From the NCBI GenBank assembly GCA_017307855.1, contig JAFKGD010000001.1:496001-560000 (forward strand): 64,000 bases of DNA, given 5' to 3'. The position numbers and the translations under genes were made by a program. Below are positions 43,321 to 51,430 of the stretch, in pieces; positions within the stretch are counted from its first letter, which is position 1; each line of letters opens with the position of its first letter. Origin of the DNA: Burkholderiales bacterium (lineage in GTDB: Bacteria > Pseudomonadota > Gammaproteobacteria > Burkholderiales > Burkholderiaceae_C). The notes below the pieces were generated by a model, which was given only the letters and a program-made list of their open reading frames with translations, had not been told where the DNA came from and did not search any database.

Positions 43321-45260
43321 CGGCGGGCCAGCGGATGCCAGGCGCCGACGCCCGCAGCCCCTGGCCGGTCCGACTCCTCGTCTTCTCCCTATGGATGCTG
43401 GCGATGGCCATCGCCGGGTCCGCGCCGGCCACGGCGACACCCATGCCCACCGCCGCGGCACGGCCCGACGGCACGCGCCTGCTGGAGATGCAGGCCGTGG
43501 CCGCACCGGCCGACGACGCCGCCGAACCCCGGCCGCCCGGTGACGACGCCGCCTGGCAACGGCTGCCCATGCCCGATCGCTGGCGCGACAGCCGGCCCGG
43601 CTTCGGCGGCAGCGTCTGGTACCGCGCGCAGGTCGATTTCGCCACCGCGCCCGGCACGCCCTGGGCCGTCTACCTGCCGCGCGCCATCATGAATGCCGAG
43701 GTCTGGGTCAATGGCGTGCTGGCCGGCCGCGCCGGCCGCATGCAGGCGCCCGTCAGCCGGCACTGGAACACGCCGCTGTTCTTCACCACGCCACAGACCT
43801 TGTGGCGCCAGGGACCCAACATCGTCCACGTGCGCGTCGTGGGCCACGCCGATGGCGCCGGCGGCCTCGCGCCGCCGCAGATCGGCCGCGCCGACCGGCT
43901 GGCCGACGTGCACGCGCGCCAGGTGTTCGTGCAGAACACGCTGGTCTACGCCGCCAACATCGCCGTGATCGCGCTCGGCCTGTTCGTGTTCGCCGTGTGG
44001 CTGCGCAAGCCCGAGCGCGGCGACTACGGCTATTTCAGCGCGGGCGCGCTGCTCTGGGGCCTGAGCAACTTCAACATGATCGTGAGCGACGTGCCGCTCT
44101 CCTACTTTCACTGGGAGCTGTTCGTCTTCGTGAGCATCGTCTGGGCGCTGCTGGCACTCGGCCTGTTCGGGCTGCGCTTCGCGGGCCGCCACCGGCCATG
44201 GCTGGAGCGCGCCGTGGTGATCTACGCCCTGGCCTGCGCGCTGGTGCTGTGGCTGTCGGGCGAGACGGGGCCCGTGCGGATGGGCGCCTGGTGGCTGCTG
44301 CCGGTGCTGGCGCTGGGGGCATGGTCGATGTTCCAGATCGTCGCCTTCGTGCGTCGCGTGCGGCTGGCCGACTACAGCTTCTTCGCCGTCGTCGCCACGG
44401 CCACGCTGTCGCTGGGCGCGCACGACTGGCTGCTGCAGACCGGCATGCTCGACTTCGAGGCGTCCTACGCCCTGCCCTTCATGGCGCCGCTGCTGCTGGC
44501 CGCGATCGGCTGGCTGATCGCGGGCGATTACGCACGCGCCCAGCAGGATCTGGCACGCATGAACACCGAGCTGGCCGACCGCGTGCGCCAGAAAGAGGAC
44601 GAGCTGCGCGAAAGCTTCGCGCGCGTGGCCGACCTCGAGCGGGCCCGCGCCGTGTCGGCCGAGCGCAGCCGCATCCTGCGCGACATGCACGACGGCGTGG
44701 GCACGCACCTGACCTCGGCCATCCGCCAGTTGCAAAGCGGCCAGGCGCAGGCCAGTGCGGTCGAGCAGACGCTGCGCGATTCGCTCGACCAGCTCAAGCT
44801 CTCCATCGACGCGCTCACGCTGGAAGAAGGCGACGTGGCCGGCCTGCTGGGCGCGCTGCGCTTCCGGCTGGCGCCGCGGCTCGAATCCGCCGGGCTGTCG
44901 CTGCGCTGGCAGGTCGAGTCGCTGCCGGCCTGGCCGGGTGGTCACACCGAGGCACTGCGCCACGTGCAGTACATCGTGTTCGAGGCGATCTCCAATGTGC
45001 TGCAGCACTCCGGCGCGCGCACGCTCACACTGAGTGCCCGGCCCGAGCCAGGCCCCGGCGGCACCGATGACATCGCCGTGCGCGTCGAGGACGATGGCCT
45101 GGGCTGCACCGGGCTGGCCGAGGGCCATGGCCTGCGTGGCATGCGCACGCGGGCGCGAGCCATCGACGCCACGGTGGACGTGGCTGGCGGCCCGGGCGGC
45201 GGCTGCGCCGTGACCTTGCGCCTGCCCCTGCGGCAGATCTCGGCAACGCACACCGCCTGA
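43317..45260 (+). CDS. Sensor histidine kinase with 7TMR-DISM sensor module
   Basis: A 647-residue kinase (GTG start at 43317 overlapping the dnaG stop; an ATG at 43335 is the alternative). A signal/anchor helix is followed by a periplasmic jelly-roll-like domain (about residues 50-200, with GSVWYRAQVDF and YLPRAIMNAEVWVNGVLAGR). Seven membrane helices cover about 205-415. A coiled coil and a HisKA_3 domain follow, with phospho-acceptor H458 in LRDMHDGVGTHL. The C-terminus is the ATPase domain (NVLQHSGA, VEDDGLGCTG). HisKA_3 kinases pair with NarL/LuxR-type regulators, and one is encoded beyond the tps genes at 50418, making it the likely partner. The ligand is unknown. Confidence 0.88.
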   Translation: MTAGQRMPGADARSPWPVRLLVFSLWMLAMAIAGSAPATATPMPTAAARPDGTRLLEMQAVAAPADDAAEPRPPGDDAAWQRLPMPDRWRDSRPGFGGSVWYRAQVDFATAPGTPWAVYLPRAIMNAEVWVNGVLAGRAGRMQAPVSRHWNTPLFFTTPQTLWRQGPNIVHVRVVGHADGAGGLAPPQIGRADRLADVHARQVFVQNTLVYAANIAVIALGLFVFAVWLRKPERGDYGYFSAGALLWGLSNFNMIVSDVPLSYFHWELFVFVSIVWALLALGLFGLRFAGRHRPWLERAVVIYALACALVLWLSGETGPVRMGAWWLLPVLALGAWSMFQIVAFVRRVRLADYSFFAVVATATLSLGAHDWLLQTGMLDFEASYALPFMAPLLLAAIGWLIAGDYARAQQDLARMNTELADRVRQKEDELRESFARVADLERARAVSAERSRILRDMHDGVGTHLTSAIRQLQSGQAQASAVEQTLRDSLDQLKLSIDALTLEEGDVAGLLGALRFRLAPRLESAGLSLRWQVESLPAWPGGHTEALRHVQYIVFEAISNVLQHSGARTLTLSARPEPGPGGTDDIAVRVEDDGLGCTGLAEGHGLRGMRTRARAIDATVDVAGGPGGGCAVTLRLPLRQISATHTA

Positions 45261-45301
45261 CGCCGGGCGCGCCAGGCCTGCGCCGGCGGGGGCGTCAGGA
45301 A

Positions 45302-48300
45302 TCAACCGGCCTGCTGCTGCACCACGTCGCCTTCGTCGTTGATGCGCACTTCGCCGCCATTGCCATCGGGCAGCACCAGGTCGGCATCGGGATCGACCTC
45401 CTTGCCCGACGCCTCCCGCGCGGCAAACACCATCTCGCGGAACACGCGGCGGCCGATGCGCTCCTTCTCGTCCTTCGTTTGCGCCTGCTTGAGTTCCAGC
45501 TCCATCACGTCGAACGCGGCCTGCAGGCGCGTGCGCGGCACGCCCGGGCTGCCGTCCTCGTTGGGCGCAGCGGGCAGCTTTTCGGTCATGGCCTTCATCA
45601 GGCCGGTGCTGAAGTCCTCGTCGTCCTCCAGGCCCCAGATCTGCGCCTCGCCCCAGCCGTTGAACATCGCGCCGCGCATCTCCTCGCCCAGCGAGCGCGT
45701 GGCGTCGTAGATGTCCTGGCCCACCAGCATGGCGTAGCCCACTTCCTTCATGAACGGACGGCGCTCCTCGTCGGTCTTGGTGGCCCGGAATCGCGCGGCG
45801 TCCTGCGGGCCCATGTACTCGCCCACCAGGCGCTCGGCGTCGGCCAGCAACTCCGCGTCGATCTCGGCCTGGGTGCGGGTGTCGGTGACCGCGGAGGCCG
45901 GGATGCGGATCGGCGCGCTCGCGACCTCCAGGCCCGGCGGGCGCGTACCGGGGAAGTAGGCCGGCGGCGGCAGTTCGCCGTCGGAGACGCGGCCCGGCGC
46001 CGTTGGAGGGGTGCCGGTGCCGGGGTTGCCGGTGCCCGGACCCGGGTCGACCGGTGGCTGCGTGGTGCCGCCGCCGGCGGTGCCATTCGACTGGCCAGGC
46101 AGGCTGGCGAGCAGCGGCGAGGCCAGCACGTTGCCGACGATCCCTTGCGCCGCGGGCGGCGTCGCCGTCAGCGTGCGCTGGATTCGGTCGAAGCCCGCGC
46201 CCTGCGTGCCGGTGTGGTTGCTCGATGCCGTGGTGGTCTGGCCAACCTTGTCGCGCAGCGACTCCTGGCGTGACACCTGGCTCGCCCAAGTGAGGCCGAT
46301 CGAGCCGTCGCCCAAGGCCATGAAGCCGTGACTGAGCCGGTCGATGGTACTGAGCGACTCGCCATGCGACGGCGTGTTGATGTTGAAGTAGGTGCTGTTG
46401 TCACGGCTCTGCGCCAGCGGGGTGTAGACGCTACCGTCAATGGCCCCGATGTCCGTGATGCGCTCTGCCCGGGCGTTGCTCGGGATGTTCGCCACGTAGC
46501 GCGAACCCATTAGCGAGCTGCCCACACTGCCGGTCACCCACTCCACCGCCGCGTTCGGCACCGGCATCGAGCGCTCGACCGAGTCGTCGGCCAGATCCAC
46601 CCGCTGCAACTGGCCGCCCGTCACGCGCCAGGTCCGGCGCTCGTCGAATTCCTGCGGGCCGGGCCAGCGCGGCTGCAGCGGCTGCGTGAAGTTCTCGCCG
46701 GCCAGCAGCGCCGACACCGCGCCGGCATCGGTGATGCGCGCGCCAGCGGCCGAGTAAACGACGCGCGTGGCCGCACCGTCGACCACATCGTCCACGATGA
46801 AGCCGCCCGAGAGCATGGCGCGCAGCGTGGCGGTGGCACTGATGTCCAGTACGGTGGCCGATCCGTTCTGCGCCGAGATCACATGGATGCGGCTGTCGGT
46901 GCCCGTCTCGCGCACAACCCAACCACCCTTGGACAGACCCATGACGCCATAGACGCGCTGCGGCAGATCGGGCGAGCCGGATTCGCCGACCGAGGCCGAT
47001 GCCGACGAAAGCACCTGCGTCGACACACGCCGCCCCTGCGCGTCAATGATGTGCAGCTCGTAGACCAGATTCCACGTGCGCACACGGTTGCCTGAAGACT
47101 GGCCACCCGAACCGGTGTAGCGGTAGTCGTCGGTGGTGTGGTTGTCCAGCGTCACGAGCAGCACGCGGCCGTCACCCGCCACACCCATGCCTGCGAACTC
47201 GATACCGCGGGAATCGCTGCTGGCCGCATTGCTGAACTCGCTGGACGAGTAGTCGACCCGCAGCGAGTCGAACGTACTTTCGCCGCTCCAGGACACGCCT
47301 TCGATGCGCTCGTAGTCGAAGCTGCCGGTTTCCTGCACATCCACCCGGCCGTAGCGCGCCAGTGCCAGCCCCTCGGTGTCGAACCCGCGCGCGTGGATCT
47401 GCACTGGGGCCTCGTAGCCCACGCCCAGCAGTGTGGGCAACACCACTTCGGCGGACTGCAGCACGATCAGGCCGCCCTGCCCGCCAGCCGCGCCGCCGTC
47501 GGCCGCGATCTCGGCCGATGCGGCCACGCGCACCTGCTGAATGGCCGACAGGCGCACCGCGCCGGCATCGGCCGCATCGGTACCCGACACATCCAGCCGC
47601 GCATCGCCTTCGACCGCAAGCTTGGCTGCGGCGTGCGCGACGATCTGCCCGGCGCCGTGCGCGTCGGCGCGCGCACGCACGCCCCCCGCCAGCCGCACCG
47701 TATCGGCGAAGAAGCCGGCCGCGCCGCGCGCGGCGTCGATGTCGCCTTCGAGGTCGACGCGGCTGCCCGCCGTGCCCGTGAGCGTGAAGCTCATCTGTCC
47801 CAACGAAGGGCTCGTCACCGTCACTTCGCGCGCGACAGCCGCCATGACCTGCCCGGAGGGTGCGTCGATGCTGCTGCCCTTCTCGCTCACCACCCGGTCG
47901 CGCGCGATCAGCCACACCTGCCCGCCCTCGCCCGCCGTGCGCGTGGTGATGCGGCTGCCATCTTTCAGGACGATGCGGTTGTTGTGCGGGTTGAGCACGT
48001 CCACGCCGGCCTCGCACACCGTCGCATTGAAACAGCTGAAACGGTAGTTGCCGGCCAGGAAGTCTTCGTTGCTGATGTTCAGCGTCGAGGCGATCAGCCC
48101 GGCCGTATCGACCACCGAGCCCGCGCCGAACACGATGCCATTGGGGTTGAGCAGGAACACGCGACCGTTGGACTGCAGGGTGCCCAGGATGTCGCTGTGC
48201 GCGTTGCCCGTCACGCGGTTGAGCACGGCGCTTTGCGCGTTCACCTGATCGAAGCGCACGGTCTGGCCGTTGCCGATCGAGAAGCCCTGCCAGTGCAGGA

Positions 48301-48475
48301 TGGTGCCCGGTGAGTTGATCACCTGCATGCCGTTGGCGAAGGTGTTGATGGCGGCCGAGCCATTGATCACCGTGGCGCCGTGCGGCAGCGTCTGCGCCTG
48401 CACGATGTCGGGCAGGCCGATGCAGGCCAGCAGCGCGGCCAGGGCCAGCGGGTGCAAACGGTTGGGGGTGCGCAT
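45302..48475 (-). CDS. TpsA exoprotein with filamentous-haemagglutinin secretion domain
   Basis: A 1057-residue two-partner-secretion substrate. A signal peptide (1-27) is followed by the TPS domain (about 28-260), with the hallmark NPNGIVFG at 110-117 and NPHNN at 162-166. A pair of cysteines, C148 and C154 (SCFNATVC), sits inside it, which is unusual. Residues about 270-390 are beta-helix-like. Residues about 400-760 have recurring Gly-rich segments (GLSKGGWVVRETG, MLSGGFIVDDVVDG, MALGDGSIGLTW) that recall beta-propeller blades. A Pro/Gly/Thr linker (about 797-828) leads to an acidic, helical C-terminal tail of about 220 residues. No haemagglutinin repeats or known toxin domain are seen. 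It is 27 bp downstream of tpsB. Confidence 0.88.
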   Translation of the reverse strand: MRTPNRLHPLALAALLACIGLPDIVQAQTLPHGATVINGSAAINTFANGMQVINSPGTILHWQGFSIGNGQTVRFDQVNAQSAVLNRVTGNAHSDILGTLQSNGRVFLLNPNGIVFGAGSVVDTAGLIASTLNISNEDFLAGNYRFSCFNATVCEAGVDVLNPHNNRIVLKDGSRITTRTAGEGGQVWLIARDRVVSEKGSSIDAPSGQVMAAVAREVTVTSPSLGQMSFTLTGTAGSRVDLEGDIDAARGAAGFFADTVRLAGGVRARADAHGAGQIVAHAAAKLAVEGDARLDVSGTDAADAGAVRLSAIQQVRVAASAEIAADGGAAGGQGGLIVLQSAEVVLPTLLGVGYEAPVQIHARGFDTEGLALARYGRVDVQETGSFDYERIEGVSWSGESTFDSLRVDYSSSEFSNAASSDSRGIEFAGMGVAGDGRVLLVTLDNHTTDDYRYTGSGGQSSGNRVRTWNLVYELHIIDAQGRRVSTQVLSSASASVGESGSPDLPQRVYGVMGLSKGGWVVRETGTDSRIHVISAQNGSATVLDISATATLRAMLSGGFIVDDVVDGAATRVVYSAAGARITDAGAVSALLAGENFTQPLQPRWPGPQEFDERRTWRVTGGQLQRVDLADDSVERSMPVPNAAVEWVTGSVGSSLMGSRYVANIPSNARAERITDIGAIDGSVYTPLAQSRDNSTYFNINTPSHGESLSTIDRLSHGFMALGDGSIGLTWASQVSRQESLRDKVGQTTTASSNHTGTQGAGFDRIQRTLTATPPAAQGIVGNVLASPLLASLPGQSNGTAGGGTTQPPVDPGPGTGNPGTGTPPTAPGRVSDGELPPPAYFPGTRPPGLEVASAPIRIPASAVTDTRTQAEIDAELLADAERLVGEYMGPQDAARFRATKTDEERRPFMKEVGYAMLVGQDIYDATRSLGEEMRGAMFNGWGEAQIWGLEDDEDFSTGLMKAMTEKLPAAPNEDGSPGVPRTRLQAAFDVMELELKQAQTKDEKERIGRRVFREMVFAAREASGKEVDPDADLVLPDGNGGEVRINDEGDVVQQQAG

Positions 48476-48502
48476 GGAAGTTCTCCTGGTGAACCGGACG
48501 AA

Positions 48503-50266
48503 TCAGAATGCCCAGTCGAGCAACAGATGCAGGCGCGAATCGCCAGAACGCGTCTGAGGCAGTCGCCGCGCGGTCAGCACGTGCGCCGCCGTGGCCGACA
48601 CGCGCACGCCGGGCCGCGGTTGCCACTGCCAGCCCAGGCCCATCGTGGCCGCGTCGGCCGATGCCGGCTCGCCGGGCAGGGCCTGGTTGCGGCGCACCGT
48701 GGCCGCGTCCACCAGCAGGCCCAGGCGATGGCCGGGCGCAACGGCCCGCCAGTACTCCAGCGCGAACGCCACGCCCTGGTCGCCCGCCATCTCGCCTTCG
48801 CGCAGGCCGCGCAGCATCGACGAGCCACCGGCGCGGAACTGCTGCGGCGACACCAGCGCGTCGTCGCTCAGTTGCGCCTGGCCGCGCAGCACCCATTCGT
48901 GGCCGCCCGGCAGGGCGCGGCGTGCCTCGCCCGCCAGATCCAGGGTGGTCCAGTCCGGTGTGGCGCCGAAGCGCGCGCCGGCATAGCGCGCATCGCTGGC
49001 GTTGGGGCCGCCCAGGTTGTGGCGCAGACGGGCCTGGCCGAACGCGCTCCAGGTGCTGTCCTGCCAGGTGGCCCCCAGGGCGGCCGACAGCGGCGCAGCG
49101 CCGACCTTGGAGCCGAGGTTCACGCCGAAGAAATCCACCACGTCGTCGTTGACGCTTCGCTCCAGCGCCAGGTCCACGTAAGGCTCCAGCGCTCCGCGCC
49201 GCGCGAGCAGGTGGCGCGCCGACAGCGTGAGCGCGTCGCTTTGCCCCGAGACGTCGAAGAAGCCGCTCACCAGGCCGGGCCGGCTGCGCGCCTTCGACCA
49301 TTCGAGCGAGAACAGCGTGGCCCAGGTGGGCACCGGATGCTGGTAGCGCAGCGCCAGTTGCTGCTGCCGGCCGGGGTGTTCGACGGAGACCAGCGCGGTC
49401 AGATCGAGCGAACGGCCGGGCCCGAACAGGTCGCCATGGCCCAGTTGCAGGCGCGCACGCTCGCGGCCCGTGGCCTCCTGGCCGGCGTTGTCGAGCATGG
49501 CGCGGCCGTAGATCGGGCTGGCTCCGCTCACGCGCACGCGCGCCTCGACCTCCGGCACGGCACCCGCGCGTGGGCGCGCAACGGGTGGCGTCGCCACCGG
49601 CGTGTCCTGCCCTCCGGCCACCGTCTGGCCCGGCGTGCTGGAAAACGCGGGGGCTGCGGCTGCTGCGGTGGCTGCGGGTGAGGTCGGCGCCCCATCGGCC
49701 GCGCGGAAATCGACCGACCAGCGCCGATGCGGCTGCAGGTTGGCCAGCCGCAACTGGCGATCGACCACGTCCAGATCGGGCGAGCGGCCGCTCTGCAGCG
49801 CGGGCAGCGTGGCACGGGCCAAAGCCGCGTCGGGCATCGCCGCCTCAGGTCCGGCTGCGTCGGACCGCTCGAGGGTCACCTGCGAGAGCCGCAGCGCATG
49901 CACGCGGACCAGCGCCGTGCCGCCCTGCAGCACGGGCGCATCGACGGCCACCAGCCCGAGACCGGCCGCGTCGTGGGCCTGGCCCACGGCCTGCCGCACG
50001 CGCGCCAGCAGGGCGGCATCGGCCGGCTGGCCGATCAACTCGCGCACGCCGGCCTGGATGGCCGAGGGCGCCAGGCCGGCGCTGCCCAGCACCACCACCG
50101 ATTCGAGGGGCGGCACCGACGCTGCGGTGGGCGCAGGCGCCTGGGCCCGCGCGGCGGCGGCCGATGCCAGCAAGCCGGCCGCCAGCAGCCATCCTGCGGC
50201 CCGGCTGGCGCGCGTGGCCGGCGGCTCGGCGCGGCGGCGGTGCGCCTTTTTCAACTGCCCCTGCAT
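48503..50266 (-). CDS. TpsB outer-membrane transporter (FhaC/ShlB family)
   Basis: A 587-residue secretion/activation protein for the adjacent TpsA. A signal peptide (about 1-42) is followed by POTRA-type domains (about 50-250, including VVLGSAGLAPSAIQAGVREL), a Pro/Ala-rich insertion between them (about 195-235), and a 16-strand barrel from about residue 245 to the terminal F (LLLDWAF). The segment SSMLRGLREGEMAGDQG corresponds to the conserved barrel-loop motif of this superfamily, with RGL in place of RGY. It is transcribed leftward, divergent from the NarL-type regulator, and is followed at 27 bp by tpsA. Confidence 0.9.
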   Translation of the reverse strand: MQGQLKKAHRRRAEPPATRASRAAGWLLAAGLLASAAAARAQAPAPTAASVPPLESVVVLGSAGLAPSAIQAGVRELIGQPADAALLARVRQAVGQAHDAAGLGLVAVDAPVLQGGTALVRVHALRLSQVTLERSDAAGPEAAMPDAALARATLPALQSGRSPDLDVVDRQLRLANLQPHRRWSVDFRAADGAPTSPAATAAAAAPAFSSTPGQTVAGGQDTPVATPPVARPRAGAVPEVEARVRVSGASPIYGRAMLDNAGQEATGRERARLQLGHGDLFGPGRSLDLTALVSVEHPGRQQQLALRYQHPVPTWATLFSLEWSKARSRPGLVSGFFDVSGQSDALTLSARHLLARRGALEPYVDLALERSVNDDVVDFFGVNLGSKVGAAPLSAALGATWQDSTWSAFGQARLRHNLGGPNASDARYAGARFGATPDWTTLDLAGEARRALPGGHEWVLRGQAQLSDDALVSPQQFRAGGSSMLRGLREGEMAGDQGVAFALEYWRAVAPGHRLGLLVDAATVRRNQALPGEPASADAATMGLGWQWQPRPGVRVSATAAHVLTARRLPQTRSGDSRLHLLLDWAF

Positions 50267-50327
50267 CGTTCTTCCCCCTGGTTTCTTCCGGATGCGCGGA
50301 CTCTAGGCAGGGCACGGCTGGCGCGCT

Positions 50328-50343
50328 CCCCATGAATATGGGG
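50328..50343. promoter_or_regulatory. Palindrome in the tpsB/response-regulator divergent region
   Basis: CCCCAT-GAAT-ATGGGG is a perfect 6-bp inverted repeat in the 151-bp divergent region. It resembles the inverted heptamers bound by NarL-family regulators, though with a wider spacer. A possible promoter for the regulator, TTGCGC (50361-50366) and TATGCT (50383-50388) with 16 bp between, lies to its right. Confidence 0.5.
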
Positions 50344-50417
50344 GATGGCCGCGGCGGCCCTTGCGCGGCCACGGCTTCTGGCTATGCTCCCCGCACCGCC
50401 GGCTTCATCCCACCCGC

Positions 50418-51110
50418 ATGCCGCCTTCCGCCCCCGCGCCCTGGCGCGTCGTCCTGATCGAGGACAACCCCGACACGCGCCGGTTCTTCGAAGACAGCGT
50501 GCGCGGGCATCCGGCGCTGGCGCTGGTGGCGGCATTCGACGCCATCGGCCCCGCGCTCGACTGGTTCGAGCGCGAGGACGCCGACCTCCTGCTCACCGAC
50601 CTGGGCCTGCCCGATGGCAGCGGGCTCGACGTGCTGCGCGCCGTGGGGGCGCGCCACCCGCGCTGCGACATGCTGGTCATCTCGATGTTCGGCGACGAGG
50701 AGCACGTGGTGGCCAGCATCGAAGCCGGCGCCGTGGGCTACGTGCACAAGGATTCCAACGCCGCCGGCATCGCCGACACGCTGCTGGCCGTGAAGAACGG
50801 CGCCTCGCCCATCTCGCCCATGGTGGCGCGCGGCCTGCTGGCCCGGCTGCGCTCGCGCCCGCCAGCCGACCCGCCGGCCGTGGATGCGGAGCCGGCCGTG
50901 CCGCTGACGCCACGCGAGCGGGAGGTGCTGGAACTGATCGCGCGCGGCTATTCGTATGCCGAGATCGCCCAGCTCGGCGGCGTGACGCACCATACGGTGC
51001 AGGGGCACATCAAGAACCTGTACGGCAAGCTGGCCGTGCATTCGCGCAGCGAGGCGGTGTTCGAGGCCAGCCGGCTGGGCCTGATCCGTTCGATGCCGCT
51101 GGCGCGCTGA
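50418..51110 (+). CDS. NarL/LuxR-family response regulator
   Basis: A 230-residue two-component regulator. The receiver domain (about 9-125) has the phospho-accepting D61 in LLLTDLGLPDGSGLDVL, the acidic pair in LIEDNPD, and the conserved lysine in VGYVHKDSN. The C-terminal LuxR-type HTH (about 165-222) contains LTPREREVLELIARGYSYAE and HTVQGHIKNLYGKL. It is probably the partner of the HisKA_3 kinase that follows dnaG. It is divergent from tpsB with a shared palindrome, so tpsB-tpsA are its likely targets. The ATG at 50418 has no clear ribosome site. Confidence 0.88.
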   Translation: MPPSAPAPWRVVLIEDNPDTRRFFEDSVRGHPALALVAAFDAIGPALDWFEREDADLLLTDLGLPDGSGLDVLRAVGARHPRCDMLVISMFGDEEHVVASIEAGAVGYVHKDSNAAGIADTLLAVKNGASPISPMVARGLLARLRSRPPADPPAVDAEPAVPLTPREREVLELIARGYSYAEIAQLGGVTHHTVQGHIKNLYGKLAVHSRSEAVFEASRLGLIRSMPLAR

Positions 51111-51430
51111 AAACGCTGTCCGCCGCCGATGCCTCGGTTTCAGAGGCGCAAGGCCCTGAAACAGGGCTTGAAATCCGTAAAAAAGCTATAATGTCAGGCT
51201 TGTCACGGCAAGAGCGACAGCAGCACCTCCGGAATCCGGCCCACCGATGCCACAGCGCACGACCGGCCACCCGCCCCGCAAGGACTGCATTCCAAATGTT
51301 CGCCCACCCATCTTGCCTTTGAGTGCGCCGGCCTTCATCTGCTGTTGAAGGTCTGCCCTCGTCACCCGCGCCGGGCCTGTTGGCGCGCCTGTTGCCAGTT
51401 TCTTTTGTTCATTTGACGTCCAGAGGTTTT
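51111..51430 (+). other. 320-bp region upstream of rpoD
   Basis: No gene is seen here. A good -10 element, TATAAT (51187-51192, within GCTATAATGTC), lies about 240 bp before the rpoD start. No -35 element at proper spacing was found; TTGAAA at 51168 is only 13 bp away. If this is the rpoD promoter, the message has a leader of roughly 230 nt. No ribosome site as strong as AGGAG precedes the rpoD ATG, only AGAGG. Confidence 0.4.

Noticed and set aside
45261-45301. GC-rich stretch between the kinase and tpsA stops as a terminator
   Set aside because: It has only short, imperfect self-complementarity and no T run in either direction.
51168-51192. TTGAAA plus TATAAT as a full sigma-70 promoter for rpoD
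   Set aside because: The spacing is only 13 bp, too short for sigma-70. Only the -10 element is kept as a candidate.
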